Below the pieces are notes generated by a model that did not search any database, had not been told where the DNA came from, and saw only the letters and a list, made by a program, of their open reading frames with translations. DNA of 64,000 bases from Synaphobranchus kaupii (taxonomy: Eukaryota > Chordata > Actinopteri > Anguilliformes > Synaphobranchidae), in NCBI GenBank assembly GCA_029718625.1, contig CM056376.1:111298259-111362258 (forward strand), written 5' to 3'. Positions 35,980 through 48,470 of the stretch are shown piece by piece; the stretch's first letter is position 1; each line of letters starts with the position of its first letter. The position numbers were made by a program, and so were the translations under genes.

Positions 35980-38900
35980 GATGGGTTCTTTTTAACATTC
36001 AAATTCAAATTCAAGATCAAATACAAATTTGGGAAACCCTCCCCCACCCAGATGCGATGTGTGGGCGGGGCGGGGAATTGCAGCGGGGATATGCGCGGCG
36101 GACGTGCCCTGACCTTGCGGCAGACACGGCCGCCTCTCCCGCGCGCGGCACCGCCACTTCATTAATGACTTCTCTCGTTAATCACCGTGGAAACAGCAGA
36201 CGAGGGGAACCGGCCTGGCTGCAGGTCCCGGTGACCTTCCTCTGAAGACACACCGGCGGCCATTACATTCACATTTTTCATGCGTTTATTCAGCACAAGC
36301 TCCAAGCATCCATGGAGGCTTATAGCACAGGGCAAGCGGAAAACCACTTCTACTGAGGTTCATACCCAAGAAGGCTGTGCACATTTTAGGACCTTTTTTG
36401 AAAATAATACTCAAATCTGCGCGTAAAAAGGGGCAGTCGCATGAAATGATGAATATTTTTTGGCTATGAAGAATGAGGCGGGAGTGAGAATGCAGGAAAT
36501 GGTGAGAATACAGGAAATGGCAGGGAATTTAAGTCTGTTTTTAATTCCCAGTTTTTCTTTTTTTCCCCACGTAATGGAAGTGCCTGGTCATATCTGTAGG
36601 CTGGTTTCTCTACAGTGAGTTCAGGAGAGCCCCAGAACAAACGGGTGGACCATTTTTGCGTCTCTTCGCTCTGCAGTCCAGTTGCGCAGAGCTGTGTAGT
36701 CACTGCGCCGGAGGAGCAGAGGCCCTGGGCGGCAGTCGGGTTTGACACCAGACCGCGGGGTGCCTACGGCAGCGCTTTATGGCAGCGCTTTAGCGGGATG
36801 ATCCACCTGACGCGTTTTTCAGCTATGAGAATGTTTGAAAGGTTGAGCCCGTAGTGGAGGAGGAAAGACGCCATGTTGAGTGGCAGCGCATGAATTTACG
36901 CTTTTTCCTTTCAAGACCTTGAGGATTTATTTTTTCATTATTTTGGTTTATGGTAGAGCGTGTCCTAAAATTGGAGTCATATGGGCCCGGAATTCACCGA
37001 AAGCATTTGTGGCTGTGGGAAAGTTACAAAATAATTTTGATTATTACCCATAATGCACCATCAGGAGGAGACCGAGTGTAGCAAAGTCAGCAGAAAAATC
37101 TGATTCCTCTGGTTCCTTCTTTTTTAGCCTCAAGCTCCAACCTTCCACACACACACAAACACACACACACTCTCACCCTGCAGAGTATCAGGACTCCATC
37201 TTGCTTCCATTAAGCAGAAATTTCAGAGTACTTTTGACCCTTTGTTTTTCGCAAAGCTTCATTTTAAATTTTTATCCCGCAGCCAGCAGGGCAGGGAAAA
37301 CCTGGTGCCTGTCCTTGGTGGGGTGGACGTTGGGGGGGAGGGGGGGGTGTTTCAGAAATCTGGCAGAGGTGTGGCTTGGGGAAGTGGTCTGTTCTCTGGT
37401 AGTTAAGCCCCGCCCACTCACACACATGCACACTTTTTCGGTGTATTTGGATGTTATACCCAGTCGGATTGGCCACGGCAACCAAGTGTTTTTGTGAATG
37501 TAAGATTTGAGCCAGGGGGACCCGCCCTTCGACCCGCCTGCCTCTGCCATCCAACTTTCCTCTCGGAACACAGAAACGAGCGGGAGGGTACTCCGTCACG
37601 AGGCGGAGTGACAGGTGGTCCCAGCGTCTCCTGGCAGATGAGCGCCATTTTCCAAAATTACGATTAAGAGTGATTTTTTTTTTGTGGGTTTTGGAGAGTC
37701 CGTATTTTCATAGTGACGCGTTAAACTCGCGGTTCGTTTTCCTCTGTTAACATCCAACTGTGGGCGCCAGTACGCTGTCGAGTGTTTGGTGTCATCTTCC
37801 GCCTTGAGTCTGTCCTCTCCAGAAGGAGGCGCTTTGCCCCGCCCTCCTCTGTTACACTGGGATTCTGTTGGCCAGCCGTCAGTACGCTCTAAAGAAGCCA
37901 GAAACGCAAGGGAACGGCGAGTGCCATGCCTGTCCTTTGACTTGACTTGCCGTTGTGTGTGATGCGTGTTGATCCGCCTCACTGTTGTGGTAATCTCACC
38001 TCTTCTTCGCTCCCTTTTAAATTTGTCCCCCGAGATAAGGGAAGAACAATGAACCAGGGCAGGGCACACAGTACACACAGGCGTCTGTCAATTCTCGTCA
38101 CCACATTGATAATTAGAAAGTACCAAAGTTCTGTCCTCAGCCAACAAGTGTAAATGCAGCAGCCATTTTGCACCTGAATCCTGTGCAACAATGGTGTTGG
38201 AAGGGCAAGGATGATTCCGCAGTGAAACTGGAACATCGATTGGGGGGCCAGATTGGGGGTTCAGCACGGGCCCTGCGGGGATCCTCCGCAAACGTGGGAT
38301 CTCTGATGACCTCAGTTAACAGGAGAACGATACAAGATGGTGTGGTTGCAGGAATCTGAGTGCTCTTTAAAGGGATAGTTCAGTTTTTTTATTTTGTTGC
38401 AGGATTTAAAAATATATATTTTACAGGATGTTTTACATATTTACAGAAGTTTCTGCTGACCTGGCAGCTCACGTGGTTGGTGTAGGGGCATTGTGGCTTC
38501 ATGGTCTAAAGCAAGAGAATATAATATAAATAAGTTTATACAGTGTTGTTATGTTTCCAGAGTCTAAATTTTATAGGGTTTATTCACAATAAAACGAATA
38601 AGCATCAGGTTTTATGTCATGGTGAGAGCAGTGGCCTAATACCCCCATACCAGCCATGGTAAAGCCTGCAGGTTATCCATTGTCACACACAGAAAATGTC
38701 TGGACCAATCAAAAACATGCACTAAAACGGAAATAACATTTTTTTTAAAACCCAGAAAGTGAACTTTTCCTTTTAATTCAAGCGCACTGACTGACATCAT
38801 GAAATGTGAAATGTGAACTTTTTCCCGGGATGCGTTTCCTCCAGTATCGAATGCCACCGAACACGACTGCCGTAAAAACATCCTGTTCTCCTGCAGTTTT

Positions 38901-40800
38901 ATTGTCCGACGGAGTTGTATTTCACTGAGCCGGTGTAAATATTTATGAACGATCACAAGCGCAGTTATGCAGTCTTGTGTAGCGCTTAAGGGGGGCGTAA
39001 TGCATTTGACTGTCAGACATTCTTTTCTTTTTCTGTGTCTGAAAAAAAAGAAACACGCCTTTCACAGATGTTCTCTTTCTCCGGTACATGCCAGTAGGAT
39101 TTTTTTCTTTTCTGTGGTTGCCAGTTAGACATGAAGACCTGTCAGTTTTCCATTCACAATTCCGTTTCAGCTCGTGTCCGTCGTCATAAGACATGTTTCA
39201 GTGGTTAAAGTGATTTTATGCCTATTTCTATGGCTTGTCTAAGATTTTACAGTAAATTCCACCAAAGCAAAGTCCCAACAGGACGGAAATGACTGAGGCG
39301 GCGAATGCAAATGAACTCGCCTTTTCCGCTGCAATTTTGAAAGAAAAACCGGGTAAAGGTAGGGTAGGGTAAAGACGGAGGAACCCATTGGGTAACGGGC
39401 CGTTCGTTCTGGGAAGTGTTGTCTGAAAGCTAGAAGTGATGTGAGACTGGATTTGTAGTTGGTACAGAGGCACAACGTCAGCCCAAGTGCTGTATCCCCA
39501 CTGCTCAGAGAACAATTCCCAATTCCCATCATGCTTAGCAGATGACCAGGACTGGTTGGATGTGGTTCAGAGGCTGTGGTTACAGGAAGAAAAGGGTTAA
39601 CCGTAGCGGTCCCCAGAAACCCATTCTGCTTTATAATGGGAGCAATGCTTTTGTCTCATAATTAACCAGGGGTGTGGGGGAACAGGCGGGGTGGTGGTGG
39701 TGGGGGGGGGGGGTGGGTACATGAAAGAGTGGAACACCAGAGACCTCCTGCCAAAGGTCTGTCTGTCTGGGCCGTTTGTGTCTCACTGTGCTCTAACACT
39801 CCCACCTCCACCCTCCCAACACCGCACCCCCTCACCCACCCTCAAGGTTTCCATCGAGTCACCTCGCTTTCTCTCTGAAAAACCCGTGCGTTGCCGTGCG
39901 CGCCACCAAAATGCCCCCCCCCCCCCCAACCAGCTGGCCCGCTGTTTCATTCACAACAACAAAACGCACACCGCTCTCGACTTCCAGGCCCTCCTCCTCC
40001 TCCTTCTTCTTTTTTCTTTATCCTTTCTCTCTCCTTCCAACCCCCCCCTCTTAACAACTTGTGAGGAGTTAATGGACTGTTTTGGCTTGACTCCAGGAAC
40101 TGAGTGTCACCTCATTAGCGTTCTGGCGGGGTTTGGTTCTGGGGGTGGGGGATGGGGGGGGGGGGGGGGGGGGGGGCGGTGATTTTATTGGTTGTTGTCC
40201 TGCGATGAAAGGGGATGCCCATGCATAATTAAATCTATATTCTCACTCTCCTCCTCTCCCTATACAAAAGCCGGGGCAAGCTTGGAAGTACGCCATCGCC
40301 AAAAAAGACTGCTCCTGGAGAATGCAGGTTGCCGCTTTCCGCTATTCCGCCAGACGCATTGACAATGTGGAGCGGGCAGAAGAAAATGCAAATGGCGGGT
40401 TCAATCAGTCAATTAAGCCACGATTTAAAAGAAAATCTCTACATTGTGTTAGAATTTTTGCCAGTGAAATATGAGGTGAAGTTTTATCTGAATTACACTG
40501 ACACTGGTTATGCGGTAGAGGTGTGCAGGGTTTTTCCCCCACAGCTTAATTCAGCACTCTGACACGCTTTTAAGCATGGAAATGGCTTAGCGGCACATTT
40601 AAGCACGCACAATGCTAGTAGCAGCAGCGCGGATGACCGAAACCGTTTTTAAAATTTTGTAAACGGTCATGTAGTCACTAGAACGTGTAATGGTTGGAGT
40701 TGGAGGAATTTGTGTGAAGCACGACGGAAACACAGGAAGTGTTGTACGAGCCGTTTGTCGTGTGACGGATGAGCTTTCCGTTTTCCGTGATGAGCGAGAA
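35980..40800 (+). other. Mostly unique intronic stretch
   Basis: Apart from the MITE at 38,364, a CA tract at 37,147-37,170 and a 23-G run at 40,154-40,176, this stretch is unique. No exon, RNA gene or promoter could be supported. Confidence 0.4.
38364..38781. mobile_element. MITE-like repeat, copy 2
   Basis: The left end aaagggatagttcagttttt and the right end agtgaacttttccttt are inverted partners. The body is AT-rich and non-coding, and is similar to 31,919-32,800 as described there. It is a non-autonomous DNA transposon by structure; the superfamily is not resolved. Confidence 0.6.
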
Positions 40801-40977
40801 CATTTATGGAGCGAAGGCGGTGTGCCGCAGCACTGCCAGTGTCTCTGACTGTGTGTGTGTGTGTGCGTGTGCGTGTGCGTGTGCGTGTGTGTGAGAGATG
40901 GTGTCTCATTAATGAGCAGCCTGGTTGTCCCATATTGTTTCTGCATTGTTGCTGCATTATGTGCAGCAGGGAATGGA

Positions 40978-41478
40978 ATGGGGGTTTGGAGGATTGGGGT
41001 GTTGGGGTTTGGAGGATTGGGGAGTTGGGGTTTGGAGGATTGGGGAGTTGGGGTTTGGAGGGTCGGGGTGTTGGGAGTTGCAGGATTGGGGTGTTGGGGT
41101 TTGGAGGATTGGGGTGTTGGGGTTTGGAGGATTGGGGTGTTGGGAGTTGCAGGATTGGGGAGTTGGGAGTTGGAGGATTGGGGTGTTGGGGTTTGGAGGA
41201 TTGGGGTGTTGGGGTTTGGAGGATTGGGGTGTTGGGAGTTGCAGGATTGGGGATTTGGGAGTTGGAGGATTGGGGTGTTGGGGTTTGGAGGATTGGGGTG
41301 TTGAGGTTTGGAGGATTGGGGTGTTGGGGTTTGGAGGATTGGGGTGTTGGGGTTTGGAGGATTGGGGTGTTGGGAGTTGCAGGATTGGGGAGTTGGGAGT
41401 TGGAGGATTGGGGTGTTGGGGTTTGGAGGATTGGGGTGTTGAGGTTTGGAGGATTGGGGTGTTGGGGGTTGGAGAGTG
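40978..41478. repeat. G-rich 23-bp minisatellite, about 21 copies
   Basis: The unit is ggggtttggaggattggggt followed by gtt, with variants containing gggagttgcaggattgggg. The plus strand is G-rich and has GGGG every few bases. Because 23 is not a multiple of 3, long frames rich in Gly, Leu and Trp appear in all three forward frames, which marks them as artefacts. Confidence 0.95.
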
Positions 41479-41479
41479 G

Positions 41480-42838
41480 GACTCTTAACATGTTTGTTGC
41501 GCGGAATGCCAGACCTTCTTTCCGTTCATGCTATAAAGCAGTTCCCTTTTCACCCCGTGGGGGTTTGTGGGGGAGACGGCATTGTTTCAAAAAGAAAAAA
41601 ACAAAAAAGCCCTCCTGACTGTGTAGAGCGAGCCAGCTCGCTGGTGGCATTAGTATGCACAACACCATAGAGAGGGTACACGCACACACACACACATTTC
41701 CACTTTGTCTTCGTCTGGGCAGTACCCTCTGCAATCTAGGGGCTCCTCTGTACTCTACCCAACCCCTCTTTTCCTCTTTCATCCCTCTCTTCTTCTCTTC
41801 TACTCAAGTTAAATACATGTAAGTTTGTTTTGTTCTCAATTAATTCCTGCAAACTTTTTAATTTAATATTGGCGGCTCGCTTCAGAGAGGCTGGTAAATG
41901 TACAGTGAGTCCACAAGGGCCTACGATTAGAGTTAGACAATTAGCCCCCCCACCCACCCCCCTGCAGTCGGCGGAACTCCGATCTGAAGACTCTCACCGC
42001 CCGTGTGACCTAAAACCACAATGTGGGAGGGGGGGGCTCTGTACCAGAGGAGTTTTAGATCTAATCAGATTTTAAGCCCCTAATAGATACCATCTTGTCC
42101 CAATTAGGGTTTAATAAAGGCTGTTGCATGGCGACGCAGTGCAGAATGGCGGAGGATGAGTAATGCAATAGCGGACAGTTGGGGCTGGCGCGGGGTGCTG
42201 TTTGGGCGGGAATGCGCGCAGTGTGCGTCTGTGCTTTTGGGGTTTCGGTCAGGGGGTCTTTCTCACCCGGATGCTATCGCCCTCCACCTGCACACGTCAC
42301 CCCTCAGCAGTTAATCTCCAGGTTTTGGTTTTGAATGAATGGCTCAGATTCCCAATTCTAAATTGCCGACATATGCACGTTCCTTTGCAAGATTATTATA
42401 CATTACATTAAAGGCATTTATTTATGCAAATGAGTGAGGTGTGTTTTGGTGCCGCATTTCATTTTAATTGTCTAAGCTCAAATGGGTGGGTCAGTGGGTG
42501 TAAACATAAACCTGTAGCGTGCTGCTACCTTCCCTGTTAGTAAGAAGGCCGTCAGTGGGGCAGTGTGTTAATTACGGCCTGAGTTCTGGTGCCGTATCCC
42601 AGCAGAAGAGCCGTGTGTGTGTAAGACCTCTGTCAGGCAGGCCTTTATTTCGCACCAGCGAGTGGAATGCCGTCAGACGAGCGGACTGACGGACTCCTGT
42701 CAAGGAGCGGCCTCTTCGTTTTTTGGCAGGAATGGGGCCGTCCTGGACTGGATGCCAGGCAGGGTTTGGCTCGGGCGTTGGGCGTCCTCTGGCTGGCACA
42801 CGCTGCCTCCGAGGAGCAGGCTGCCATGATAAGATCCA

Positions 42839-42883
<45 letters not shown>

Positions 42884-43490
42884 AGCACATTTCCTTCTTG
42901 CCCCCGTTTTGTTTGGGTTATAGCGGGCACTGATAAAGGCCCCTGTGTTTTGTCAACAGAGAGGGAGAAGGAAGGAGATAGAAACTGAGAGAAAGATAGA
43001 GAATGAGTGAAAGTGAGAGAGGCAGAGGTTGAGAGAAAGAGAGAGAGAGATAGAGGAGTACTCTCAGTACTTGTGTCTGGGCTGGGGTTGGAGCATTAGC
43101 GTTAGGTCATTTTGGCCTGCCTGGGGTTGATAACAGCCAGCATTGAAGAGGAAGCCCCTAGTGGCCCTGCGGTTTGGGAGGGGACCCCCCACGTACCCCC
43201 CCCCCCCCCCCCCCCCCCATGCGATAAACACAGGCAGCGCAGAGTAGTGTGTGCCGAGTGTTGCCAAATACAATATTTACATTAACACAGCTGCATTGTT
43301 AAAACATGACGGCTGCAGTGCCTTGTAATTAGGAGATATTTCTGTAGCCTGTTCCTCTGTAAAGTTGCTTCCAAATGCTAAGGCACGTTTTGGCTGGGAA
43401 CCCGGTCAGCTGGCAGCCGTTTCCATACAGCCCAAACTGCGTCTAAAATGGCTGCCAAGCTTCTCCTGAAATGTCGACGGTATGCGCCTG
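41480..43490 (+). other. Mostly unique intronic stretch
   Basis: Contains (CT)n at 42,839-42,880, a GA-rich tract at 42,960-43,055 and a 23-C run at 43,196-43,218. The interval 42,050-42,200 (taatcagattttaagcccct, ctaatagataccatcttgtc, gcatggcgacgcagtgcaga) is repeat-free and looks like constrained sequence, unproven. Confidence 0.35.
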
Positions 43491-43491
43491 C

Positions 43492-43745
43492 AGTGTGTGT
43501 TTGTGTGTGTGTGTGCATGAGTGCGTGTGTGTGAGTACAGGCATGTGTGTGAGCGCATATTTATGCGTGTGCATGTATGGGCATTTGTGCATGTTTTCGT
43601 GTGCGTGCTTGTGTGTGCGCGTGTTTGCGTGTGTGTGTGTGTGTGTGTGTGCGTGCATGTATGTGAGTGAATGCGTGTGTGTGTGTGTGTGTGTGTGTAG
43701 TGTGTGTAGTGTGTGCATGCGTAAGTGTGTGTGTGTCTGTGTGCA
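43492..43745. repeat. GT-rich microsatellite region
   Basis: Interrupted GT/GC tract of about 250 bp with scattered gcatg and gtgag interruptions. It yields Cys/Val or His/Thr frames on either strand that are not genes. Confidence 0.93.
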
Positions 43746-44239
43746 TACAGGGCCTGAAAAAGAAAGTTTCCAGAGTGAGTGATTATGGAAGGTGCCGGGG
43801 AGACGGAGTGGAGTGTCTCTCGCACGCGGCTGGGGTTTGGCACGGAGGAGAGGCCTTTTCTAGTGTTTGTATAATCTCAGGCTGCGATAAGGCGCTAGGA
43901 GCAGCCAGCGCTGGGAGAGAACGCCCTGGAGAGAAGGTCCCGTGTACGGAAGTTTGGGTGCGATTAAAATGTAATTACAGTAATTGCGTGAAAGGCGCTG
44001 GCGTTATTTAAAAAAAAAAAAGGGACAAACAGCCACAGGAAGGGGAAAGAGAGGGTCCCGCCAGCGCTCGCTCAAAACTGCCCTTTTAAAAACTATTTTT
44101 TTGTAAAGCAGGTGTCAGGATAAGTGGCTGAAATGGTTGTGTTTCTCATGCGCATTTGCAAAAATGCAATTCAAATTAAGTTAAATATGAAAATCTGTCA
44201 AAGAAACATCACTAACCAAGCCTCACCAGAGCACAATGC

Positions 44240-44350
44240 TGCTCCTCCATCCATCCATCCATTTATTTTCTAACCCGTTCATTGATGGTCAGGGTCATTG
44301 GTGGGGGGGGGGGGCTGGTACCTATCCCAGCATGCATTGGGCCAGAGGCA
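44240..44350 (+). repeat. Common fish interspersed repeat fragment
   Basis: The phrase ccatccatccatccatttat, followed by ctaacccgttcat, an interrupted ggtcaggg...g run, ctggtacctatcccagcatg and cattgggccagaggcagga, is a widespread fish retroelement fragment. The parent element is not resolved. Confidence 0.6.
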
Positions 44351-44709
44351 GGAATACAATGCTGTTCCTATGTTGCTTTATTTTGTATTTACGAGTTGTC
44401 TGTGTTAAATATACTGCTCCCCCCTCCCTCTCTCTGTCTCTGTCCTTCTCTCCTTCCTTCCTTTTCTCCTTCTCTCTCCCTCTCTGTCTTTGATAAGTGC
44501 TGTGTTGTTGGGGGGTTCAGATAAGGGAGTTAGTCCACTGTGGATTTGCTCCCAGCAGCCGGACCAGCTGAGTAATTATTTGCAGAAGGCAAAGTGCTGC
44601 CTAAAATCAGAGAGGCCAAACAATTGCCTCTGCTGTGCTTTTGGTCAACAGCCTGCCTCTTTCTCTCTCTCTTTCTTTTTTCTCCTCTCCTTATCCCTGC
44701 TTGGCCTCC

Positions 44710-46920
44710 CCCCCCCCCCCCCCAGCCTAATCTCTGTTCCAGATGATATCATTGCTTCACTCATGCCCTTTCTCCCCCTCTGTAGAGCCGCAGTACTGCT
44801 TGCTAGTGCTTGCTGACCGGGCACAGTGTAATTAGCGATTAGCTTTCCACTGCCTTACACACAGCCAGAGCTGCGTGCACAGTGTCACACCCAACGCTGG
44901 CCTCTCGACACACTGCCTCAGGAGTCATTGCAAAATAAAACCATATAACTTGTATCTAGCTGTGATCATATACTGGGACTACAAATACCAGCATGCTTTG
45001 CTCATATCTCCATTTCACTTTTATCTTTGACAGTGGAACCAGATAAGATTTGCTGTTTGCTAAGCAGGCTAGAACCAGCAATATGATTTTTGGCTTCAGC
45101 CTAACTAATGCAAGAATTGAAAAGCACCCAGAACCTGAAATAAGTAAGCCAGCCTAGGTCCAGCTCTACAGTGAGAAAGGAGTATAATGAGCCAGTCCGG
45201 TTCCAGCTCTGCAGTGAGAAAGGGGTATAATGAGTCAGCCTGGTTCCTGCTCTACAGTAGGAAATTGATATTTGTACCTATTAACACAGAAATGTAGGCT
45301 GGTATGCAGGAGCGGTTAGTGCCAATCCAATTAGAGTTGCCGTCGGAGTTACCTTGAGCAACAGAGATTAGATTAAGAGTCCCTGCATTTAACTTAATCT
45401 TAGACCTGCATTAACCCCGCTTCTCTCGAGTGTCTGATGAGGTCATCCGTCCACTCGTCCCACCTTCAGAGTCAGGTTGGGCGACCGCTACGAGCGGTAA
45501 TCTTTTAGAACGCTCTGCACTCCTCAGGTCTTTCACAGGGCTGTTTGTTATGGTTTCCACTCCCTCTTTTTCTGTGTCCCCAGTTGTTATAAAAAAAAGA
45601 AAAACTTGGAATAGGTACCTGTCTTTTCTTCTTGTTTCTCCTTCTTGCGGAATAGGGACTACTCCTCCTATCAATGTTTCAGTGTACACAGTGTAGGTAT
45701 TACAGGTTCCCCCATCTTTTCACCATCCTGTCTTACTCAATTTATATGTTTTTTTAAAAATGATTTTCAGTGAGCTACTGCAATCTTTCCATCTTTCCAC
45801 CTTTACCGAACCGCATGACTGAGGTCAGCAAGCATAGTAACGGTTAATTGGACAATTTCTGGTTTGGGGATTTCCAGTGGGGTTGGGGCGGAGGGGGTAC
45901 TGTTGTGATGTCTGTGGGTTTTTTTGCAAGGGGAGCAGCCCACACGAGCCACCCCCCCGGGCCCTGTGCCACTGAGGCCTCCATGACCACAGCAGACTCC
46001 ACTCGATAAGACCCTAAGGGGATCTGTTTCCAGCTCCCATGAGGGGAAGGGTCGTCCCAGGGCCACTGCACCCCCAAACACTGCCCCCAACCTCACTCCC
46101 TATCTACACAGTAACACAGAACCCCCCCTTATCGGCATTGCTGTTCTCTAAAAATAACAAGTGCACAGGTGGGCTCAGGTGAAGCCATGTTCGTATTTAT
46201 TCAGCGCTTTACAAGCTGTCAGATTTTACACCCCCTTAAATACACGTTCTGTTGTTTTTGTGAGTACATATACAAGGCTCTTTTGTTTAGTTTAGTCTCG
46301 CACCTCTAAGCACCTGTAATTGTTTCCCACTGCTTGTCATTTTGTGATAGCACTTATTCTCTCTGCCTAACTGCTGTTGAGCTGCAGTCTGTATATTTAA
46401 CCGTCACTGCTCGCTTGATGGCAGTGTGACTCTGGGTGGCCTATCAAGGAAAAATATGACCCTGGCCACGATCTTTTGACCTTGCTTAAATGCCAATTAG
46501 TCTGGCTTTCAGGATTGAGCACTTTGACCCCTTTGAGCGGTGACTGACCTCTCTTGACTGAGCTCAAACGACGTGCCGGCTCGTAAATCTTCGGGAACTA
46601 GGCTAGGCGAGATCAGAGGAAACCGTGGCCGACGGAGTCGCTCGCTGCCTATCCGCTGGGCTGCTCGGCTTTATGGCATGGGTGGGGTTTTATTGCGAGG
46701 AGTGTGGATCGGGCAGCGGGCGGAGAACAGAGCCCTTCCCCTTTTAATCGCGAGCCGGGCAGCATGCGCGCAGGAGGCGAGATGTTGGCGTGTGATAATA
46801 GTGTGATAATGGTGTTGTTGTTGACCCTGAGGTGTTGTGTGGCACAAGAGATGCACTTGAGTAGCTTTTGTTGTTTAACACGCACTGTTAAAGCTGAATT
46901 TAGAGGAGGACTGTTTTTGG
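44710..46920 (+). other. Unique intronic stretch, no gene seen
   Basis: Begins with a 16-C run (44,708-44,723) and contains only the short tandem repeat near 45,200. No supported exon or RNA gene. Confidence 0.4.
45160..45256. repeat. Short tandem repeat, about 2 copies
   Basis: The unit of about 54 bp contains ccagctctacagtgagaaag and gtataatgagccag, and repeats near 45,206 with a partial third copy. Confidence 0.75.
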
Positions 46921-46971
46921 CACTTAGCAGGGAGGTTTATGCTAGCACGGCTATGTGCAGGGAGGTCTGTG

Positions 46972-47528
46972 CTAGTCTCAGCCTCAACCGCTTTGACGCA
47001 CTTTGTACGCAGCGTCTGATGCATAGGCTTGCATAAGCTGGTCGGACTGTGGGAAACTGACAGTCAGCAACTCATTGTCTAGCAACACTGTCAATCACAG
47101 GAGTGTGTGTGTATTTCCGGTACGACGCGGTGCATTGGCTTTTATCAGTCCGCCGCAAAACAAGTTGTCCTAACTAATCGGTAGCTAGCGAATGCTGCGA
47201 ATCCATCAAGAAGAATGAGTGTTTCGGACCAAGACTAAAAGTTTAACGCTGGATTGAAGAAAGTTTTTGAAGTTCACAACATTTCTTCAGTGTGATGGAC
47301 TGTTTTACTGGAGATCGCCGTGCCATTTGTGTCAATCACATTTGTTTCACACGGGTATATTCTTCTTGTAGCGCTGTTTCTGAATCGACCGTAGACGGTC
47401 TGTGGTTGGGTATATTCCATGTCGATCAAATGTGCCATCTTGTCAAAGTGGGCGGCTTTTTACCGCGTTAGGCAAGTCTATGGACCAGACTTTGTGTTTA
47501 TCACAAAGTCTGGCCTTCACGAGACTAG
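46972..47528. mobile_element. Unclassified 557-bp element inserted in a minisatellite
   Basis: The sequence begins CTAGTCTCAG and ends CGAGACTAG, giving 8-bp inverted ends. It is flanked on both sides by gtctgtg (46,965-46,971 and 47,529-47,535), and the minisatellite unit resumes directly after it, so the empty site can be inferred. Close to the right end is a hairpin, ccagactttgtg-tttat-cacaaagtctgg (47,482-47,510). No protein is encoded. A 7-bp duplication does not settle the superfamily. Confidence 0.65.
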
Positions 47529-47867
47529 GTCTGTGCTAGCAGGTCTATGTGCAGGGAGGTCTATGCTGGAGGGCTATGTCCAGGGAGGTCTATGCTAGCA
47601 TGCTATGTGCTGGGAGGTCTATGCTAGCGTGCTATGTGCAGGGAGGTCTATGCTAGCAGGGCTATGTGCAAGGTGTCTATGCTAGCAGGCTATGTACAGG
47701 GAGGTCTATGCTTACAGGCTGTGTGCAGGGAGGTCTATACTAGCAGGCTCTGTGCAGGGAGTTCTGTGCTAGCAGGCTCTGTGCAGGGAGGTCTATGCTA
47801 GCATGCTATGTGCAGAGAGGTCTATGCTAGCAGGGCTACGTACAAGGCGGTCTACACTATGCTGCGT

Positions 47868-48091
47868 GGGCAGCAGTGTAGTATAATGGTTAAGGAACTG
47901 GCCTTGTAACTGAAAGGTTGCAGGTTCGATTCCCAGGTAGGACACTGCCGTTGTACCCTTGAGCAAGTTACTTAACCTGAATCACTTCAATATATATCCA
48001 GCTGTATAAATTGATAATATGTAAAAAAATAAAATAAAATGCTAAAAAACGTTGTGGATAAGAGTGTCTGCTAAATACCTCTAATGTAATG
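47868..48091 (+). mobile_element. tRNA-derived SINE with L2-type tail
   Basis: The head has RNA polymerase III boxes: A-like tagtataatgg and B ggttcgattcc. The body reads actgccgttgtacccttgag and cttaacctgaatcacttcaa. The tail gtggataagagtgtctgcta is the one shared by many teleost SINEs and L2-clade LINEs; it ends in short taatg repeats. It sits inside the 30-bp minisatellite. It is a retroposon, not a tRNA gene, because no cloverleaf can be completed. Confidence 0.88.
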
Positions 48092-48335
48092 CTAGCAGGC
48101 TCTGTGCGGTACAGCAGGGCCCCAGGAATCCCCAGCGGCAGATTCATTCACCACCCGTGACCTTTCTCATGGTGCTTTGCTGGAAGGCAGCGGTTGTGCC
48201 AGGTATTCTCAGGTGTGGTGATCGCAAGGCTGCGCCCTTATTTCTTGTGGTTAACCTCCAACGGCCTCGCCTGTCTTGGTAGAGTAGATGCTTTCCCGGC
48301 CACGGTTGGCTTGAGACCCGTGGTTTTTATTATTG

Positions 48336-48470
48336 CAGTGTATTCTGATAGGTGGGTTTGGGTTTTATTGAGCTGTATTCTGATAGGTGGGTTTGGGTTT
48401 TATTGAGCTGTATTCTGATTGGTGGGTTTAGGTTTTATTGAGCTGTATTCTGATTGGTGGGTTTGTACAG
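48336..48470. repeat. 35-bp tandem repeat, about 4 copies
   Basis: The unit is tgtattctgataggtgggtt followed by tgggttttattgagc; the last two units have gattgg and small changes. A 19-C run follows at 48,483-48,501. Confidence 0.9.

Larger units (their letters stand above)
46925..48110. repeat. 30-bp minisatellite, interrupted twice
   Basis: Units of the type gtgcagggaggtctatgcta plus gcaggctat occur at 46,925-46,971, 47,529-47,860 and 48,090-48,110. The gaps are an unclassified 557-bp element and a SINE. Units are degenerate, so the array is fairly old. Confidence 0.88.

Noticed and set aside
40806..41618. Gly/Leu/Trp-rich frame of 270 codons
   Set aside because: The 23-bp G-rich minisatellite keeps all three forward frames and one reverse frame open; this is a repeat artefact.
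47868..48091. Possible tRNA gene from A and B boxes
   Set aside because: The boxes belong to a SINE head; no complete cloverleaf or anticodon arm, and a SINE tail follows. The same applies to the copies at 7.4, 11.0, 18.5 and 18.7 kb.
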